This document shows positions 1 through 12,023 of a stretch of 64,000 nucleotides of DNA, piece by piece. Every line of letters begins with the position of its first letter. Position 1 is the stretch's first letter. The DNA comes from Monosporascus cannonballus (lineage: Eukaryota > Ascomycota > Sordariomycetes > Xylariales). Made by a program: the position numbers and the translations under genes. Location of the stretch: contig QJNS01000056.1 in the NCBI GenBank assembly GCA_004154925.1, positions 248,001 through 312,000 on the forward strand. Direction: 5' to 3'. The notes below the pieces were generated by a model, which was given only the letters and a program-made list of their open reading frames with translations, did no database searches and had not been told where the DNA came from.

Positions 1-245
1 AATAATAAATATATATATTTTCGTTCTGGCTTAAGGTATTTTGAATTAGTTTAAAGGTATTTAGTTAGTTAAGTTCCTTTAAGCTTCTTTAAGCTTTTCG
101 TAATTCGACTAATTTAACGTCCTTAAGCCAATAATAACGTTTAAGCTTATTAAGCCGGTTACGTAACCTTTTAGCGTAAATCGGGGTTTGGTTTTCCCTA
201 AGAGCTCGACCGTTTGTAAAAGGCCAAGACCGTTAGATCATAATA
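1..245 (-). repeat. 3' LTR of chromovirus A (partial)
   Basis: Matches the corresponding part of the 5' LTR at 6344-6762, including the CCAAGACCGTTAG(A/G)TCATAA block that forms the U3 edge. Read on the minus strand it begins TATTATGATC, a G-to-A decayed form of the family start TGTTATGACC. The rest lies left of the window. Confidence 0.9.
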
Positions 246-246
246 T

Positions 247-263
247 GATCTCCCCCTTTCCAG
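247..263 (-). other. Polypurine tract of chromovirus A
   Basis: The plus strand reads gatctccccctttcc, so the minus strand carries GGAAAGGGGGAGATC directly next to the 3' LTR. A purine tract in this place primes plus-strand DNA synthesis in LTR retrotransposons. Its position fixes the element's orientation as minus. Confidence 0.8.
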
Positions 264-884
264 GATTTTTATCCTTAAAAATCAAATTATTTATTTGTCG
301 TTTTTTAGTAAGTAATTCTTTTTTATTTATTATTTCGGGTCGTATCGAAAAACGTCGTTTTTGTAAGCGTATTCACGCTTTAATTTTTTCAAAACGTATT
401 AATTGCCTTAGTTTTATTATGTTATTTAATTTTTTTTATTTGCGCTGTAAATCTGAAAGGAAAATTTGCAAAATTTATTATAATTCGGGAAAATCTGTAC
501 GTTATATTAAATATGGATGTCTTTGTAATTTTTTTAGTTTTCCGAATTTGAACATAACAACCTTATTGTAAAGGAGGACCGTTTAAAGTTAAAGAAAGGT
601 ATTATTGAAAAAAAAACTGTTAAAAATTTAATAACGTTTAAACGAATTATTTGGCCGTTTAAACCGTTTGCGAAAATAAAAAAAAAACTTTTCCGTAACC
701 GGAATATCGAAATATTTTGTCGGAGTATTCAGGATGCGAAAGTAATAAAGGAATTCAAATATTTCGAAAAAAATAGAAATAATTAAAGGCCGCCGTTACG
801 GTTGTTACGTTAACGTAAGTTACGGCCGATTGGCCCGATATTCCGATTATTAATTAGTTGGCTATTAACTGGGATATGCCCGTC

Positions 885-1010
885 GTTATTGGTAAAAATT
901 TTTAATAGGCATTAGGCGCTAATAAGGTTTTTGGCGGGTTTTTAGGTGTTTTCGGAATCCGAGTGTTTTTTTAATTTGATTAGGTATTAAAAAAGTCCGT
1001 TTTATTTTCG
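885..1010 (-). pseudogene. Chromodomain fragment of chromovirus A polyprotein
   Basis: With stops read through, the minus strand gives a stretch like LIKLKKHSDSENT followed by KPAKNLI, matching the D-S-E-N-T-W-E-P-A core of retroelement chromodomains. The Trp codon is now a stop. Chromodomains at the integrase C-terminus steer chromoviruses to methylated-histone chromatin. The homologous stretch is found in C, D and E. Confidence 0.7.
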
Positions 1011-3259
1011 TATGTCGAAAATTCTTTTTATTTCGTATACTTCTTTATTTTTTACTTTTATATTATTTCTTGTTATATATATTTTAATTATATTTATTGT
1101 TAATACGAATAAAAAAACGTAAAAAATTGGATAAAATTTGATTTTTGGTAAAAGTTTTAATTAATAATTATTTTCTGAGGTTTGTTTTAGTACTTTTATA
1201 TGTATGGATATATTTGAAATCGAATCTTTTATAAAGTCGTTTCATTTAAATATTTTTAGTAATAAAGAAAATTAATTCCCTTTTTTCGAAAGTTAATCTT
1301 TTTAATTTCTTCTGGTTATAATATTTATTTATTTCATTGCGTACGAATTTTAATTTAAATTTTATTTTTTGATATAATTATTATAATTGTTTTAATGTAA
1401 GAATTATTTTAATATTAATCAAATTATTATTACCTCTCTGTTTTGTAAATTTTTGAAATAAACCTAAAATTTGCGTTCGTAAATAGTATTTTTATATTTT
1501 TATGATAACTAATATTATAGATCAATTATGCGATTAATAATTTTTTAATTTAATTATGTTATTTGTAAGTAATATAATATCGTAAGTAAGTTTTTAGAAT
1601 TTAATTTGTGGGTTTTGTTTATTTATTTGTTTCAGGTTTAAATACGTTAAATAATTTATAATTTAAATCGATTTGTATTATAAAATTTTGCCAAAACTTA
1701 GATATAAATATCGATTTTGTATTTGAAATAATTTTCATTAATAATCCGTATATGTTGAAGATATGTTTAAAAAAATATATGCTATTTGTTCGGCGTTTGT
1801 ATCCTTATAATATGGTAGAAAATAAGAAAATTTCGTAAATCGGTCGACGATTACGAAAATGCTATCGTAATATATTCCTATAGCTAGAATTTTTGATATA
1901 AAAAATTTGGTGATAAAATTGAAAATAATTAAATATTATAGTTATTTTGTAATTAATAATAGTTGTAATTTTCTGAATGGCTTATATTGTCGAACCTTTG
2001 TTCTGGCGCAAATATCGTATTATTATATAATTTTTATATCTTTAATTTTATTTTCAAAAAGGAATATGCGCGTTAAAATCGTTTTAAGGTTTTATAGATC
2101 TCTGAATATCCGTATAACTAATATTCGTATATATTTTGTACTAAATACTTTTGGTATTTTTTTAGAAATTGAATTTTGTTCGTTTTTTAGTTTTTTGAGA
2201 AATTATCGTCATATTGCTAGATTTTTTGATATATATCGAAAAATACTGCCCGACTTATCGCAATTTTTTATAGGCGTAAATGTTTTTTTGTGATAATATC
2301 AAAAATTATATGGCTAACTTTGACCAATTTTTTTTCGAGGTTTAGTTATTTATTTAAGGCATCCGTTTTATTATTTTCCGAATTCTTTGTGTAGATAATA
2401 ATAAAATCGAAATTCGTTAAGTTTTTCGCGCAACGAAATTATTATTTTATAAATTCCTTGATCGTAATAAATCGGGTAAAGTTTTAATAATCCATATAAA
2501 CTTTAACTTAATGCAAATTTCCTTTTAGGAAATACCTAAGCTTTTGAAATATCATAATAATAGTTATAAATTTTTATTTAGAAAACCGTAATTAAGTTCG
2601 ATTTTTTAAATTTGTACGAAAAGAATGTAATAGGGTATAATGTATTTTAATTAATTCGTTATTTAATTATTACGCTTAACGTATGATTTAAAGTATCGAT
2701 TTTTAACTTAATAAGGCGGTTTGGATCGCACACAATTAATACTGGTTTATTGGTAATTGTATCTTTGATATTCTAAAATACTTTTTCCGTATATAGTATT
2801 TATTTAAATTCTTTTTCCTGATAAAGTTCGTTAAGGGTATAATTATTTCGCTAAAATTTCGAATACATTTTCTGTAATAGTTAGCAAATCGAAAAATATC
2901 TATATCTTCTTGATTATCGTTGGCGTTTATTATTTTGTAATTGCAACAATTTTTTTGAGGTTTATTTTGATATATTTTAAGGTAATAATATATCCCAGAT
3001 ATCTTATTTTGTATTTATAGAATTAATTCTTATTTACGTTAATAAGTAACTTTACGTATTATAAAGCTTAAAAAACTTTGTAAACGTATTTTACATATAT
3101 TCTTTTGTTTTTAAAAAGATAAAAATATTGTTAAAATTGCAAATAACGAAAATATCGAAATACCTTCGTAATATATATTTTACTATCCGTTAAAAGGCTA
3201 TTAGTACGTTCGTAAGTCCTATTACTATAATTAAATATTTAAATAATCCGTATTTTATT

Positions 3260-3496
3260 TTAAAAATTATGTTCTATTCGTATTTTTTTAATCCTAATAA
3301 GGTTATATTTATTTCTGAGATTAAATATTATAATGTATTTGGTTTCGTAAAATTGGGTATTTATTCCCGTGATTAAAAATAATAATATTCGATTTTTAAT
3401 ATTAATATCGTTTAATGATCGATAATTAACCATAAATCGTAATTTTGCGTTTTTTTTCGATACGAAAAATAAAAGGTATTTTGCTGGTAATTTCAA
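3260..3496 (-). pseudogene. Reverse transcriptase core fragment of chromovirus A
   Basis: An open 78-codon stretch of the RT domain. It contains KKNAKLRFMVNYRSLND, then IIIFNLRNKYNLIRIK; these correspond to the Ty3-type KKNGKLR-x-VDYRxLN and the following LDL-R-x-AYNLIRI block. VDYR reads VNYR and the LDL Asp reads Asn, both consistent with G-to-A change on the coding strand. Flanking RT sequence is broken by stops. This is the best preserved part of A's pol. Confidence 0.88.
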
Positions 3497-6343
3497 AGGT
3501 TAAATCCATCTTTTTTATAGCCGACTTTTTAGGTATTTTTAAAAATATGTAACTTATTTTCGTTAAGGTTATAAATAAGGTAAAATTTCATCGAGGATCT
3601 TTTTTAAGTATTATTTCATAATTCTATTTACTATATACTGGTAATTTCGTATTAAGTTCCTTTTTGAAAAATTATTCGTTTTTATAGTATTATAATAATA
3701 TATTAATTAGATTTTTTAATCTTTTAAGCTGTTATTATTTTAAATAGTTATTTAATTATATTAATTTCGTTTTGATAATAATAACGATATATTTTATTTT
3801 TCTTTAATGCCCATTTTCTTTATATTTTATTTCTTTAGGTAGTAAGAGTTTTCTCGTATCCTTATGCCTATATTTGTCGTTATTATTATTCGAGTATTAT
3901 GATCTTATTTTTTTTCGTTTATTAATAAGAAATAAAATAAACTTTGCTGGGCCAATTCTTTTATTAATTAAAATCCCGTATTAATATATCCATATTAATC
4001 TTAAAATTACATCGTAATTCTTAAATAAACCAATATCGAAATTAATTATGTAATATTTTTTTAAATAAAAATTTCGAAATAATTATTTTCGCGAATAATC
4101 TTTTCGTTATCGTAAGCGAATTCCTAATTTTCTATATTTGTGGTTATATAAAATTTTAATTTATATCTTTATAGTAATTTAAGTTTATTAATTATATTTG
4201 ATATAATATAATTTCCGCTTTAAGTTCCCTAATTTACTATTGCGGTATACCAATATATTCCGATTCGTATATCTAAAGTAATAAAGTTATTAACGGCTTT
4301 TATCATTGCGTTTAAAGCCTTTCGTAAGAATTCCTTTCGAGTCTTCTAGGTTTCGTTATTCTGCGGTTTTTTATAGGTAATATTTTTTTAATTTTTGTTC
4401 GAATTTGTCAAACTTTATTTATCTTTTTGCGTTTAACGCATTAAATTACTGTATTTCTCGTTATTGCCGGCATAATATTCTTTTAAGTCATATTAGTTAT
4501 TTTTTGTTTTGTTATAATTGTTTTTATCGAATAAATTATTTTTTTATATTTATGACTACATTAAATTATATATTATCTTAATTAATTTTTTAAAATATTG
4601 TTTATAAATTAACGTATTTTTTCCTTAATAACCTTTTTTATAAGGGTTTATAATAAATACTAATTAAAAATAAAGATCCGTAAAACCTTTCTTGTAATAT
4701 AGTTTTATTATATACCAAATTAACTTTTTTTCCGTTTGTTAATTATATTATTAATAATAACCAAAAGTGGTATCCTGCGGATATTATTTTCTTTTAAGCT
4801 AGCTTTTTATTTCGGCCAGCTGTTAAATATTTCTTGGGGTAATGATTTAAAAATATCAATATTATTATTTATCGTTTTTATTTTTTCCAGTATAATTTAA
4901 AAAATCGAATCCTTTATAATATATACATGTAATCCGTTCGTAAATATATTATTTTCTTTTTTCGTAATCGGGATATTTTCGTTATCGACAATATATGGCA
5001 TGTATTTTGCCGTATCGATCAAGGATTCCGGGACAGACTTTTTCTGTCCAGTTCTAATATTCGCGTAATTATCCTTATAATATTTTTGTTAGGTTTACAA
5101 TATTTATTAAGCCAGCTTTCTGGTTTTTCGTATTTCTTATTGGATTTTTCGCTATAAGAAACCTGGTATATGCTTCGGCTAAATTATGTTGATGGATTTA
5201 TTTCGTTTTTTTTTAATTCTTTTGGATTACTTTTCGGATATAGGTTTTCAGTTATTTTAACGCGGTTTCTTGGGTACTTTATACTATGCTGCCTTATATT
5301 CCAGTTTGTTACAATTATAGCATCTGGTTTAGCTCCAGCTTTTCCTGTAAATAGCTCCTAATTCCATAGATTTTAGTTCTATGCCGTAAAAAATGTTATT
5401 ACGTTAAAGAACGCTAATATTGGGCATATATCGGGGTTTGTTATTATTTGTTCTTTTAATATCTTTAATATATTATATTAATTATGGATTATTAATTTTA
5501 ATTGCAATAATAATATAATCCGACAAATAATTAGGCCGATTAAGCTTAAAAAGCTTTTTCTACATTTTTTTAAGCCGTCGAAAAACCTAGCTATTAATAT
5601 TTTTATCCTTAATTTAGCTTAATTACGAATTGAATTAATATGCTGCTATAACTAGATATTAATTCTTTTTATTGTAATTACTAAATTTGTATTTTGGCTT
5701 TTATTTTTTCGTTTATTATTTCGAAAGTTTTTATTGATATTTATTTAAATTATTCGTAATCGTTATAAATTTGCACCACTTTTAAGTGTTATTTTTTATT
5801 AATAAGGTAATATATTGTCTTATAACAGGCTTAAATCAAATAACTGCGTTTTTAATAAATGGTTTAACTGCAAATTTAATTCGTATAATAAACGTAATAA
5901 ATCGAATAAAAAATACCTGAAATATGTTTAGCATTAAATTAAAAATAATTATAACTTAATTAAGGTTCTGTTAAAGAATTCTAATTTAGGAGGCTTAAAG
6001 ATTTCTTTTAGTTTCTTAATAGAATTTAATTAAATAACTGAATTTGTTCGAAAGCGCTTCCCGGTTTCGGAAGCTTTCTTTTCTTTAGTTTTTTATGGAC
6101 GGCTTAAAAGGAGGTTGTAAAATTATCATGGTTTTTTTAAGTTAAGAAATACGTTCGTTTATAGTATCTAGTTGTCGAAGAGCTTTTTCGCGAAAAAGGC
6201 AAAACTTTTTTTTTCGAAATCTATTTTAATATCCGAGTAATCAGGAACTTAATAAATAAGTTATTCGGGCTGCTCACTAATAAATATAACTTAGGCGATA
6301 TTACTTAAAGTTTAACAATATTATTAAATAAAAACTTATAATA

Positions 6344-6762
6344 TATAACGGCTAAAAGGATTAACAAATTATTAAATCTTAATCGTACGAATTTATATTA
6401 ATAGAAGTATCGTAAGAATTTAAATAATAAATATAATAATCATATTACTTTCGTAATATTAAGGATATTTTGGAAAACGATATTATAATTGCAAATTAAA
6501 ATTAACTAAATTATGAAAATAATAAACGTAGATATTTTCGTTTTGTCTTAAAGCATTTTAAATTGGCTTAAAAGTATTTAATAAATTAAATCCCCTTAAA
6601 TCCCTTTAAGCCTTTTGTAATTTAACTGGTTTAACGTCCTTAAGCTAATAATAACGTTTAAGCCCATTAAGCCGGTTACGTAATTTCTTGGCGTAGGTCG
6701 GGGCTTGGTTCTCCCTGAGCGCCTGACCGTTCGTAAAAGGCCAAGACCGTTAGGTCATAATA
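6344..6762 (-). repeat. 5' LTR of chromovirus A (419 bp)
   Basis: The plus strand runs from TATAACGGCT (decayed TGTGACGGCT) to GTCATAATA (decayed GTCATAACA), so the minus-strand element has TG...CA ends. It aligns along its length with the LTRs of C (25333-25742) and E. Repeat B sequence starts immediately after it at 6763. Confidence 0.9.
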
Positions 6763-8747
6763 ATATGCTAACGTTATATGTATAGCCGATAACCTTACGG
6801 GAACCCTACATCGTTAATTTGTTCGCCTTATATTAGGTGCCATATTTAACGGATAAGGCCGTATTTTACTGAAAAAACAGGTCGATACGATATATAAACT
6901 GGTTTTCGAAAAACTTAATATTTTTTTTTATTATTAAAACAAATTTCGAAAACTCTTTAATTATTTAGGTTTTTTAATAACCGATTTTATTATTATCCAG
7001 GTTATATTATTAATTATGCTAGCGAAAAATAACGAATTTTTATATTAATAATTCTATATTTTACTTATATCTTAATATCTGTAAATACGAAAAAGCTTAA
7101 CTTAAAAATATTTAATTATATAGTTACCGGACGGTATAATCATATTGTTTTTGGTCTTAATTAAATATCGAACGATTAATTTCAAATTACTATATTAAAC
7201 TTTCATTTCGAATAACGATATACTTTAATTATTATTAACAAAATATATTTATTATCGGAATAAAACCATTTCCGGTCTAAGTGTGTTAATATCCGCAATT
7301 TGCGTTTTATTTTCCTTATTTATATATATTAATATACGCACATAATAATTCCTAATAATATTAAAGAAATTACGAAATATAACGGTTTTCATTAAATCGA
7401 TAATTTAATTAAATATAGTTATAAAACGGAGGTCTAGTATTTAAATATTAATCGTCCTAAAATCGATATTATTATTTTCCTTTTGCTTAAAGTTTAATAT
7501 TCGAATTAAAAGTATTTAAATTTCCTAATAATTAATATATCCGAGCCATCAAACAATATCTCTTTAATTTACCTTAATAATTTGCGTTTTATTATTAAGA
7601 TTATTATTTATATTAATAATAAGGCGAAAATTATAGATATCCGTAACTATTTAATTAGGACTATAATAAACTAGGGGTATTTATCGAAAGTGATAAAAAA
7701 AGTTGTTAAGTTTTATAATTCCAAAACACCGAAAATTAATAAAAACCTGCCTAGCAAATAAGGTAAGTAATTGCTGTTAATTTTAGAAATTATCTTAACT
7801 ATAATAATTAAAATTATAATATATATATATATAAATATTTAAATCATTATTATTATAGAACCGTTTTGTTTTTTATTTTATATTACATAATTACTATTTT
7901 CCTCTTAAATATATAATTATTTGCTTCAAAAATTTAAATTAATTCAAAATAAGAGTTTTTACAAAACGTTAATTTTCGTTTAAAATAATATAAATTATGT
8001 TAAATTTAAATAATAACCTTTTCGACGGATAACGGAATTTAAGTTTTTTTGCGAAAGTTATAAGTTTTTCGTATAATATATTATAATATTTATATATAAC
8101 GAAATCCTAATTAATAAGAATTAAAAATTATTATTAATTTTCGTTTATCAGTAGCCGTTTATATATTTGTTTTTTTAATACGTTAAATAATCGAGTAATC
8201 CGAATAATTGAATTAACAACTTAATTTAAATTACCGTAAAAAACCTAATTACAAATAAAATCTTTAAATATTATATTAATTTCTTATGTTAATACCAAAA
8301 ACTTAACATACGCGTACATATATTTTGTTTTACGGATATAACCCTGTAAAATTAAAAAAAATTCGGATTTATCGTATTTTGAAAAAAAAAATAACATAAT
8401 AAATTCGAATTGTAATTTTTCTAGACATTAGTATTTAAAAATAATAAATAAGTTTTAATTAGAATTAAAATAATATTAATAATACATTATAACATAAATA
8501 ATAGTATATATATATATATATTTATAAAAAAACGTTTTATTATTAAGTTATCACAGATTTTTGTTTTTTTAAAAAAAGCAAATATATCAAACGAAATCGT
8601 TTTTACGCAACTATAACTCAGGCCTCGCTGGCTCGTTACGGGGATTTGGGATTTGATTGGTTAATATTTAGCGTTGTGGAGCGATACTTGAGTGATCTTG
8701 AAGAAATTGAGAAAACGAGCCAGGGAGGCCTGAGCTAGCTGAGGTAA
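6763..8747. mobile_element. Repeat B copy 1 (B1), right part, internally deleted relative to B2
   Basis: Sequence from 6763 is homologous to B2 beginning near 37650 and ends at the same GAGGTAA as B2 (49702). B1 matches B2 on both flanks of a gap: B1 near 7735 jumps from the equivalent of about 40426 to about 48692, so it lacks roughly 8.3 kb present in B2. It also lacks the Fot1-type element of B2 and so shows that element's empty TA target at 6813-6814. Its left end is cut off by chromovirus A. No coding capacity is visible. It is either a deletion derivative or the form before B2 gained its cargo; the sequence alone does not decide. Confidence 0.75.
8617..8734. repeat. 118-bp module with 21-bp inverted arms at the right end of B1
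   Basis: The arms CTCAGGCCTCGCTGGCTCGTT and AACGAGCCAGGGAGGCCTGAG are inverted copies with one mismatch, 76 bp apart. It is conserved at the same distance from the end of B2 (49572-49689). It could be a subterminal hairpin of repeat B or a tiny MITE fixed in it before the copies separated. Its G+C is far above the neighbouring DNA. Confidence 0.8.
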
Positions 8748-9140
8748 ACCCTCAAGAGCTGTGCACCTGGTCCTTAGTAAGTGTGACATTTTCCCTTTTT
8801 GCTTTGCCGTCCGCTTACTTTACGGAGTTTTTGTTGATTGCTTATAATTCAGGTTTTGTGAACCGTATCCATCGATAACCGAACCGCGTGGCTGTACTGT
8901 ATTGCCCACCCCGAGACTGCCTATGCCTAAGCCCTTTTCAAATCGTTTTTACGTACTTACGCCGAGATATCGGCATAGAAACGGGTTGTTCTAGGCCCTT
9001 AAGAATATAAGTACAAGCGCATGGTTAATTTAACGTTTACCGTGACAGAAATTTGGCGGAAGCTGGTTACGTGCGGGAAGTATTATATTTTGCGGCAGTA
9101 TCGGCGGGATTTCCTATTTTAGGCCGATATCTAAAGATTA
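8748..9140. other. Less mutated spacer right of B1
   Basis: About 400 bp with near-normal base composition between repeat B and the decayed tract that follows. It contains a short palindrome (CCGAGATATCGG) near 8962. I see no gene or repeat family in it. It may be unique sequence that escaped RIP-like mutation. Confidence 0.4.
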
Positions 9141-9299
9141 AGAAAGATTAATAAGAAAAAGAGTAACAAAGAAAGGTTAGTATATGGTATAGCTAAGGTT
9201 GGTATTTTTTCTCCTTAAATATCACCTTAAAATGTCCTGGTTGTTATCTTATATATCGTACGGTCTTAACCTTTTTTATTGTATAGTAAATATTCGTCA

Positions 9300-11390
9300 A
9301 GCTGGCGGGCGAAATCGGTTTAAAAACTGCTTTGACTTATAAGAAAACTGAAATGACGCTTACGGATATTTACGTAATCCTTATAATTTTATGATCTCGT
9401 CCGAACGATATTTTATATATATTTATTATGCGGGTTTCGTTTTATGCAATTATACTTTTAGTTATTATAGGAGGTTTTCGGCCGGGTATTTTAATGAATC
9501 TTAAATATTTATAATTTCAAGTAGTCGTTTAACGTAATTCTGAAAAACGCAACCAAATTAAAATTATTATTTTAATCTGGATAAAAAAGAACAAAATCCA
9601 AAAAACGATTAAAATGAATCGTTTACGAAATAATGGTTAATAAATTATTTATCGGTAAAAATCCTTTTTGTTATTTGCTCCTATTTTCTTAATTATCTTT
9701 TTTTGTTTTGCCAGTTTAATTTTTATACGTGCGATTTAAGATCGCGCCGTTAAACTCAGCTTTAATAACATCGATAAGATATTCGACCGGCTTAATTTAA
9801 AGTCGGTTAATTTCATACAGTTAAAATGGAAGTGGGATATTTTAAATCAACGGATATTCCCAATTATATATAAAACGTTAAATAAATTATTGTATCGTAC
9901 TTTTTTAATTTTCCGCTTCCGGATTTATTTCCGTTTATATAGCTTACGGGTTGGTATAAGTGCTAGGTTTAATGGTATATCCAATTCGAAGGCCTTATAT
10001 TTTTTCGTCCCCACGTACTTTTTTTTTATTATTTTTTGTATACCTTAATATAAGTCCGGCCTTATTTTTAACCTTTACGTATTTGTAAGTATGCTTTTTT
10101 TGCTTTACGCAATTATATCTTTTTCCATACCATAGACGTATTCGAATCGAACTATTAATCTTACCGTATGCATATTAATTTTATGTTTTTGGCATTCGGT
10201 AAAGATATAAGGCGCGATAATAAGCTTTTCGCAATATTCCGAGACATATCTATAAGTAAAAATGTAAATGCCCCGGTCAATATCATTATGAATAAATATT
10301 GTAAATTCGAAAAACGTAACAATATAAACGGCTTTCGTTACAGAATCGCCATAATTAAAAACCGTAACGAAAAAATTAAATTTCGAACGAAATTACATAA
10401 TTTATTTAAAAGTTTACGGAAGTTAAAATTAAACAAAAAAAATAAATATTTTCGACGTATCGATTACTTTCGCATATAAGGTATATTTACAGTAAATACG
10501 TACCTGTCCGATAACAGTAATTCTATCCTTTTACCAGCTTTTACGACGGGTATGGCCAGTCTTTTGATAATTTTTATCGACTTACTGTTCATAAACCGCG
10601 ATAGCTATTCCCAGGCGGTATAAGTACGCGTTCTTAAACTATTTAATAAACGCGCCAGTAAAGGCGTTTAAAGGCGGCAAAATAAAGGAAAATAAGGTAA
10701 AGAAAAAATACGAAAAAAAATAACCGTACCTTGCATACGGAATGATTTTTTTGCCTTTTATACAAAATACTATTATGCAGCAAAAATACCGTAACGAAAT
10801 ATTATAAAACAAAGTATACCGAGAAAACGACATTTAGCCGACCGTTTCTATGTTTAAAGTGCCAGCGTTTAGGGTTCGGAAAAACAATTATAAATAAACT
10901 TTACGAATAAAATAATTACGTTAAACGGATTTACGAAAGGATTTATACTCCAAACTAAAAATCTAAACAGTTTTTATCGAAATAATTCTACGTTATTTGC
11001 CCCTTTAAATTTATTACAGGATCTCGGTTTATTAGCTATTTAAACTATTATTTTAAAACGGGTTTTTCCAGCTAGCTAATCTTATATTATACTTGTACTT
11101 ATTTAGGATTTGCAAATATAACGTTCGAAAACATATAGGAGTATTTCGCGTATTTTCGGGTTTGCTATATGCTATTAATTACGTTCTGTATTTTTTGCAG
11201 TTATCTGTATTTTTCAACGAACGGCATTATTCGATATATTAGTTCCGTATATAGTTTTAAATTTCAAAATCCTTTCCGTTATCCAACGTATGAACGGGAA
11301 AGGGTTAATAAAACCGATATTATCGATGGGTTCGTTTCGTGGCATATGCATTTGGAAATCGCTTATACCGAATAGGGCTATGGTGGTAGG
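9300..11390 (+). pseudogene. Unidentified RIP-degraded coding-like tract
   Basis: One plus-strand frame reads across much of this tract with interruptions mainly by TAA/TAG, as expected if CAA, CAG or TGG had decayed. The longest clean part is 10168-10479 (103 codons), rich in Lys, Arg, Asn and Ile, with NKYCKFEKRNNINGFRYRIA in its middle. I recognise no family. A large dead gene or an unclassified transposon ORF are both possible, and other frames of AT-rich decayed DNA can look similar, so the coding claim is weak. No inverted ends were found around it. Confidence 0.25.
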
Positions 11391-11397
11391 ACGTCGG

Positions 11398-12023
11398 AGT
11401 AACAGCTAGAGGGTTTAACCAACTATTAAATCTTAGTCGTACGGATTTATGTTGGCAGAAGTATCGTGAGAATCTAAGCAATGAATATAGTAATCGTATT
11501 ACGTCTCGTAATTCTAAGGGTACCTTAGGTAACGATATTATATTATAAGCTAAAGGTATTGAAGTGGGGTTGGTGTTGGGTTGCTAGGCTGCAAGGTGAT
11601 AGCTAGCTGTTAAACATCGACGATGTTTGTTGTCGAAGGTTCTAGCATTTCCAAGTAAGTCAGCGGCGGTCTATAAAATGCTGACCTGTCAACTTTTGTA
11701 TGCAGTTTTCCATAGCAACGACGCCAGACAATTTCCACTTTCAAGCCCTGATCAAGATGTTCTGTATCCCATACACCTAGATTAGCCCTATCCCAAATTC
11801 AGTATTTAAATTATGGAAATAATAAGCGTATATATATTAGTTCTTAATATCACTATTTATTTTTATTTCACTATATTTAACCAATTCTTGCTAAATAATT
11901 ACTTAATGGTAATTATTTGTGTTTAGCAGATCTTTATTAAGTATTTATTACTTAACCCGGGAGATGGTCCGTATTATTTTCGTTAATTATTTTTTAAGGC
12001 CGGAACTTATTAGGTCGTATTAC
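11398..12023 (-). repeat. 3' LTR of chromovirus C with a 242-bp insertion and a divergent U3
   Basis: The left half matches the family (GGGTTTAACCAACTATTAAA at 11411 onward; TTATGGAAATAATAAGCGTA near 11810). Right of about 11835 it no longer resembles the other LTRs until the last ~25 bp. A purine tract on the minus strand (GGGGAAAAGAGAAA, 12025-12040) follows, as expected beside a 3' LTR. The outer boundaries are accurate to a few bases. Confidence 0.75.
11561..11802. mobile_element. 242-bp MITE-like insertion in the C LTR
   Basis: It interrupts an LTR sequence that is continuous in the other copies (AAAGGTATTTAGATTATGG type). TATT is present on both sides (11557-11560 and 11803-11806), consistent with a TA or TATT target duplication. 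Its ends show only weak inverted similarity (TTGAA.. / CTGAA..). Base composition is close to normal, unlike the decayed LTR around it. No ORF of note. Confidence 0.6.

Larger units (their letters stand above)
1..6762 (-). mobile_element. Ty3/gypsy chromovirus A, RIP-degraded, 3' LTR truncated by window edge
   Basis: A decayed LTR retrotransposon read on the minus strand. Its left LTR (to 245) is the 3' LTR and its right LTR (6344-6762) the 5' LTR; the internal region is about 6.1 kb, the same as in elements C and E. Recognisable minus-strand pieces, from high to low coordinates, are the gag start near 6.2 kb, the RT core at 3260-3496, an integrase core (DSIFVIVDRFTKF) near 1825-1875 and a chromodomain near 885-1010. 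A purine tract abuts the 3' LTR. Stops break every domain, so it cannot be autonomous. It sits inside repeat B1, whose sequence resumes at 6763. A target duplication cannot be tested because the left end lies outside the window. Family assignment is firm; exact domain limits are approximate. Confidence 0.9.

Noticed and set aside
188..571. Plus-strand 127-codon open frame
   Set aside because: It starts in the 3' LTR of minus-strand element A and runs antisense to its pol region; composition only.
1907..2293. Plus-strand 128-codon open frame
   Set aside because: Antisense to the integrase and downstream pol part of element A, and an equivalent shadow occurs in D at 20115-20330.
5170..5361. 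Plus-strand 63-codon open frame
   Set aside because: Antisense to the gag region of element A; no domain.
7800..8530. Short (AT)n runs as microsatellite or replication origin signals
   Set aside because: Such runs are expected in strongly AT-enriched DNA and recur throughout the mutated regions.
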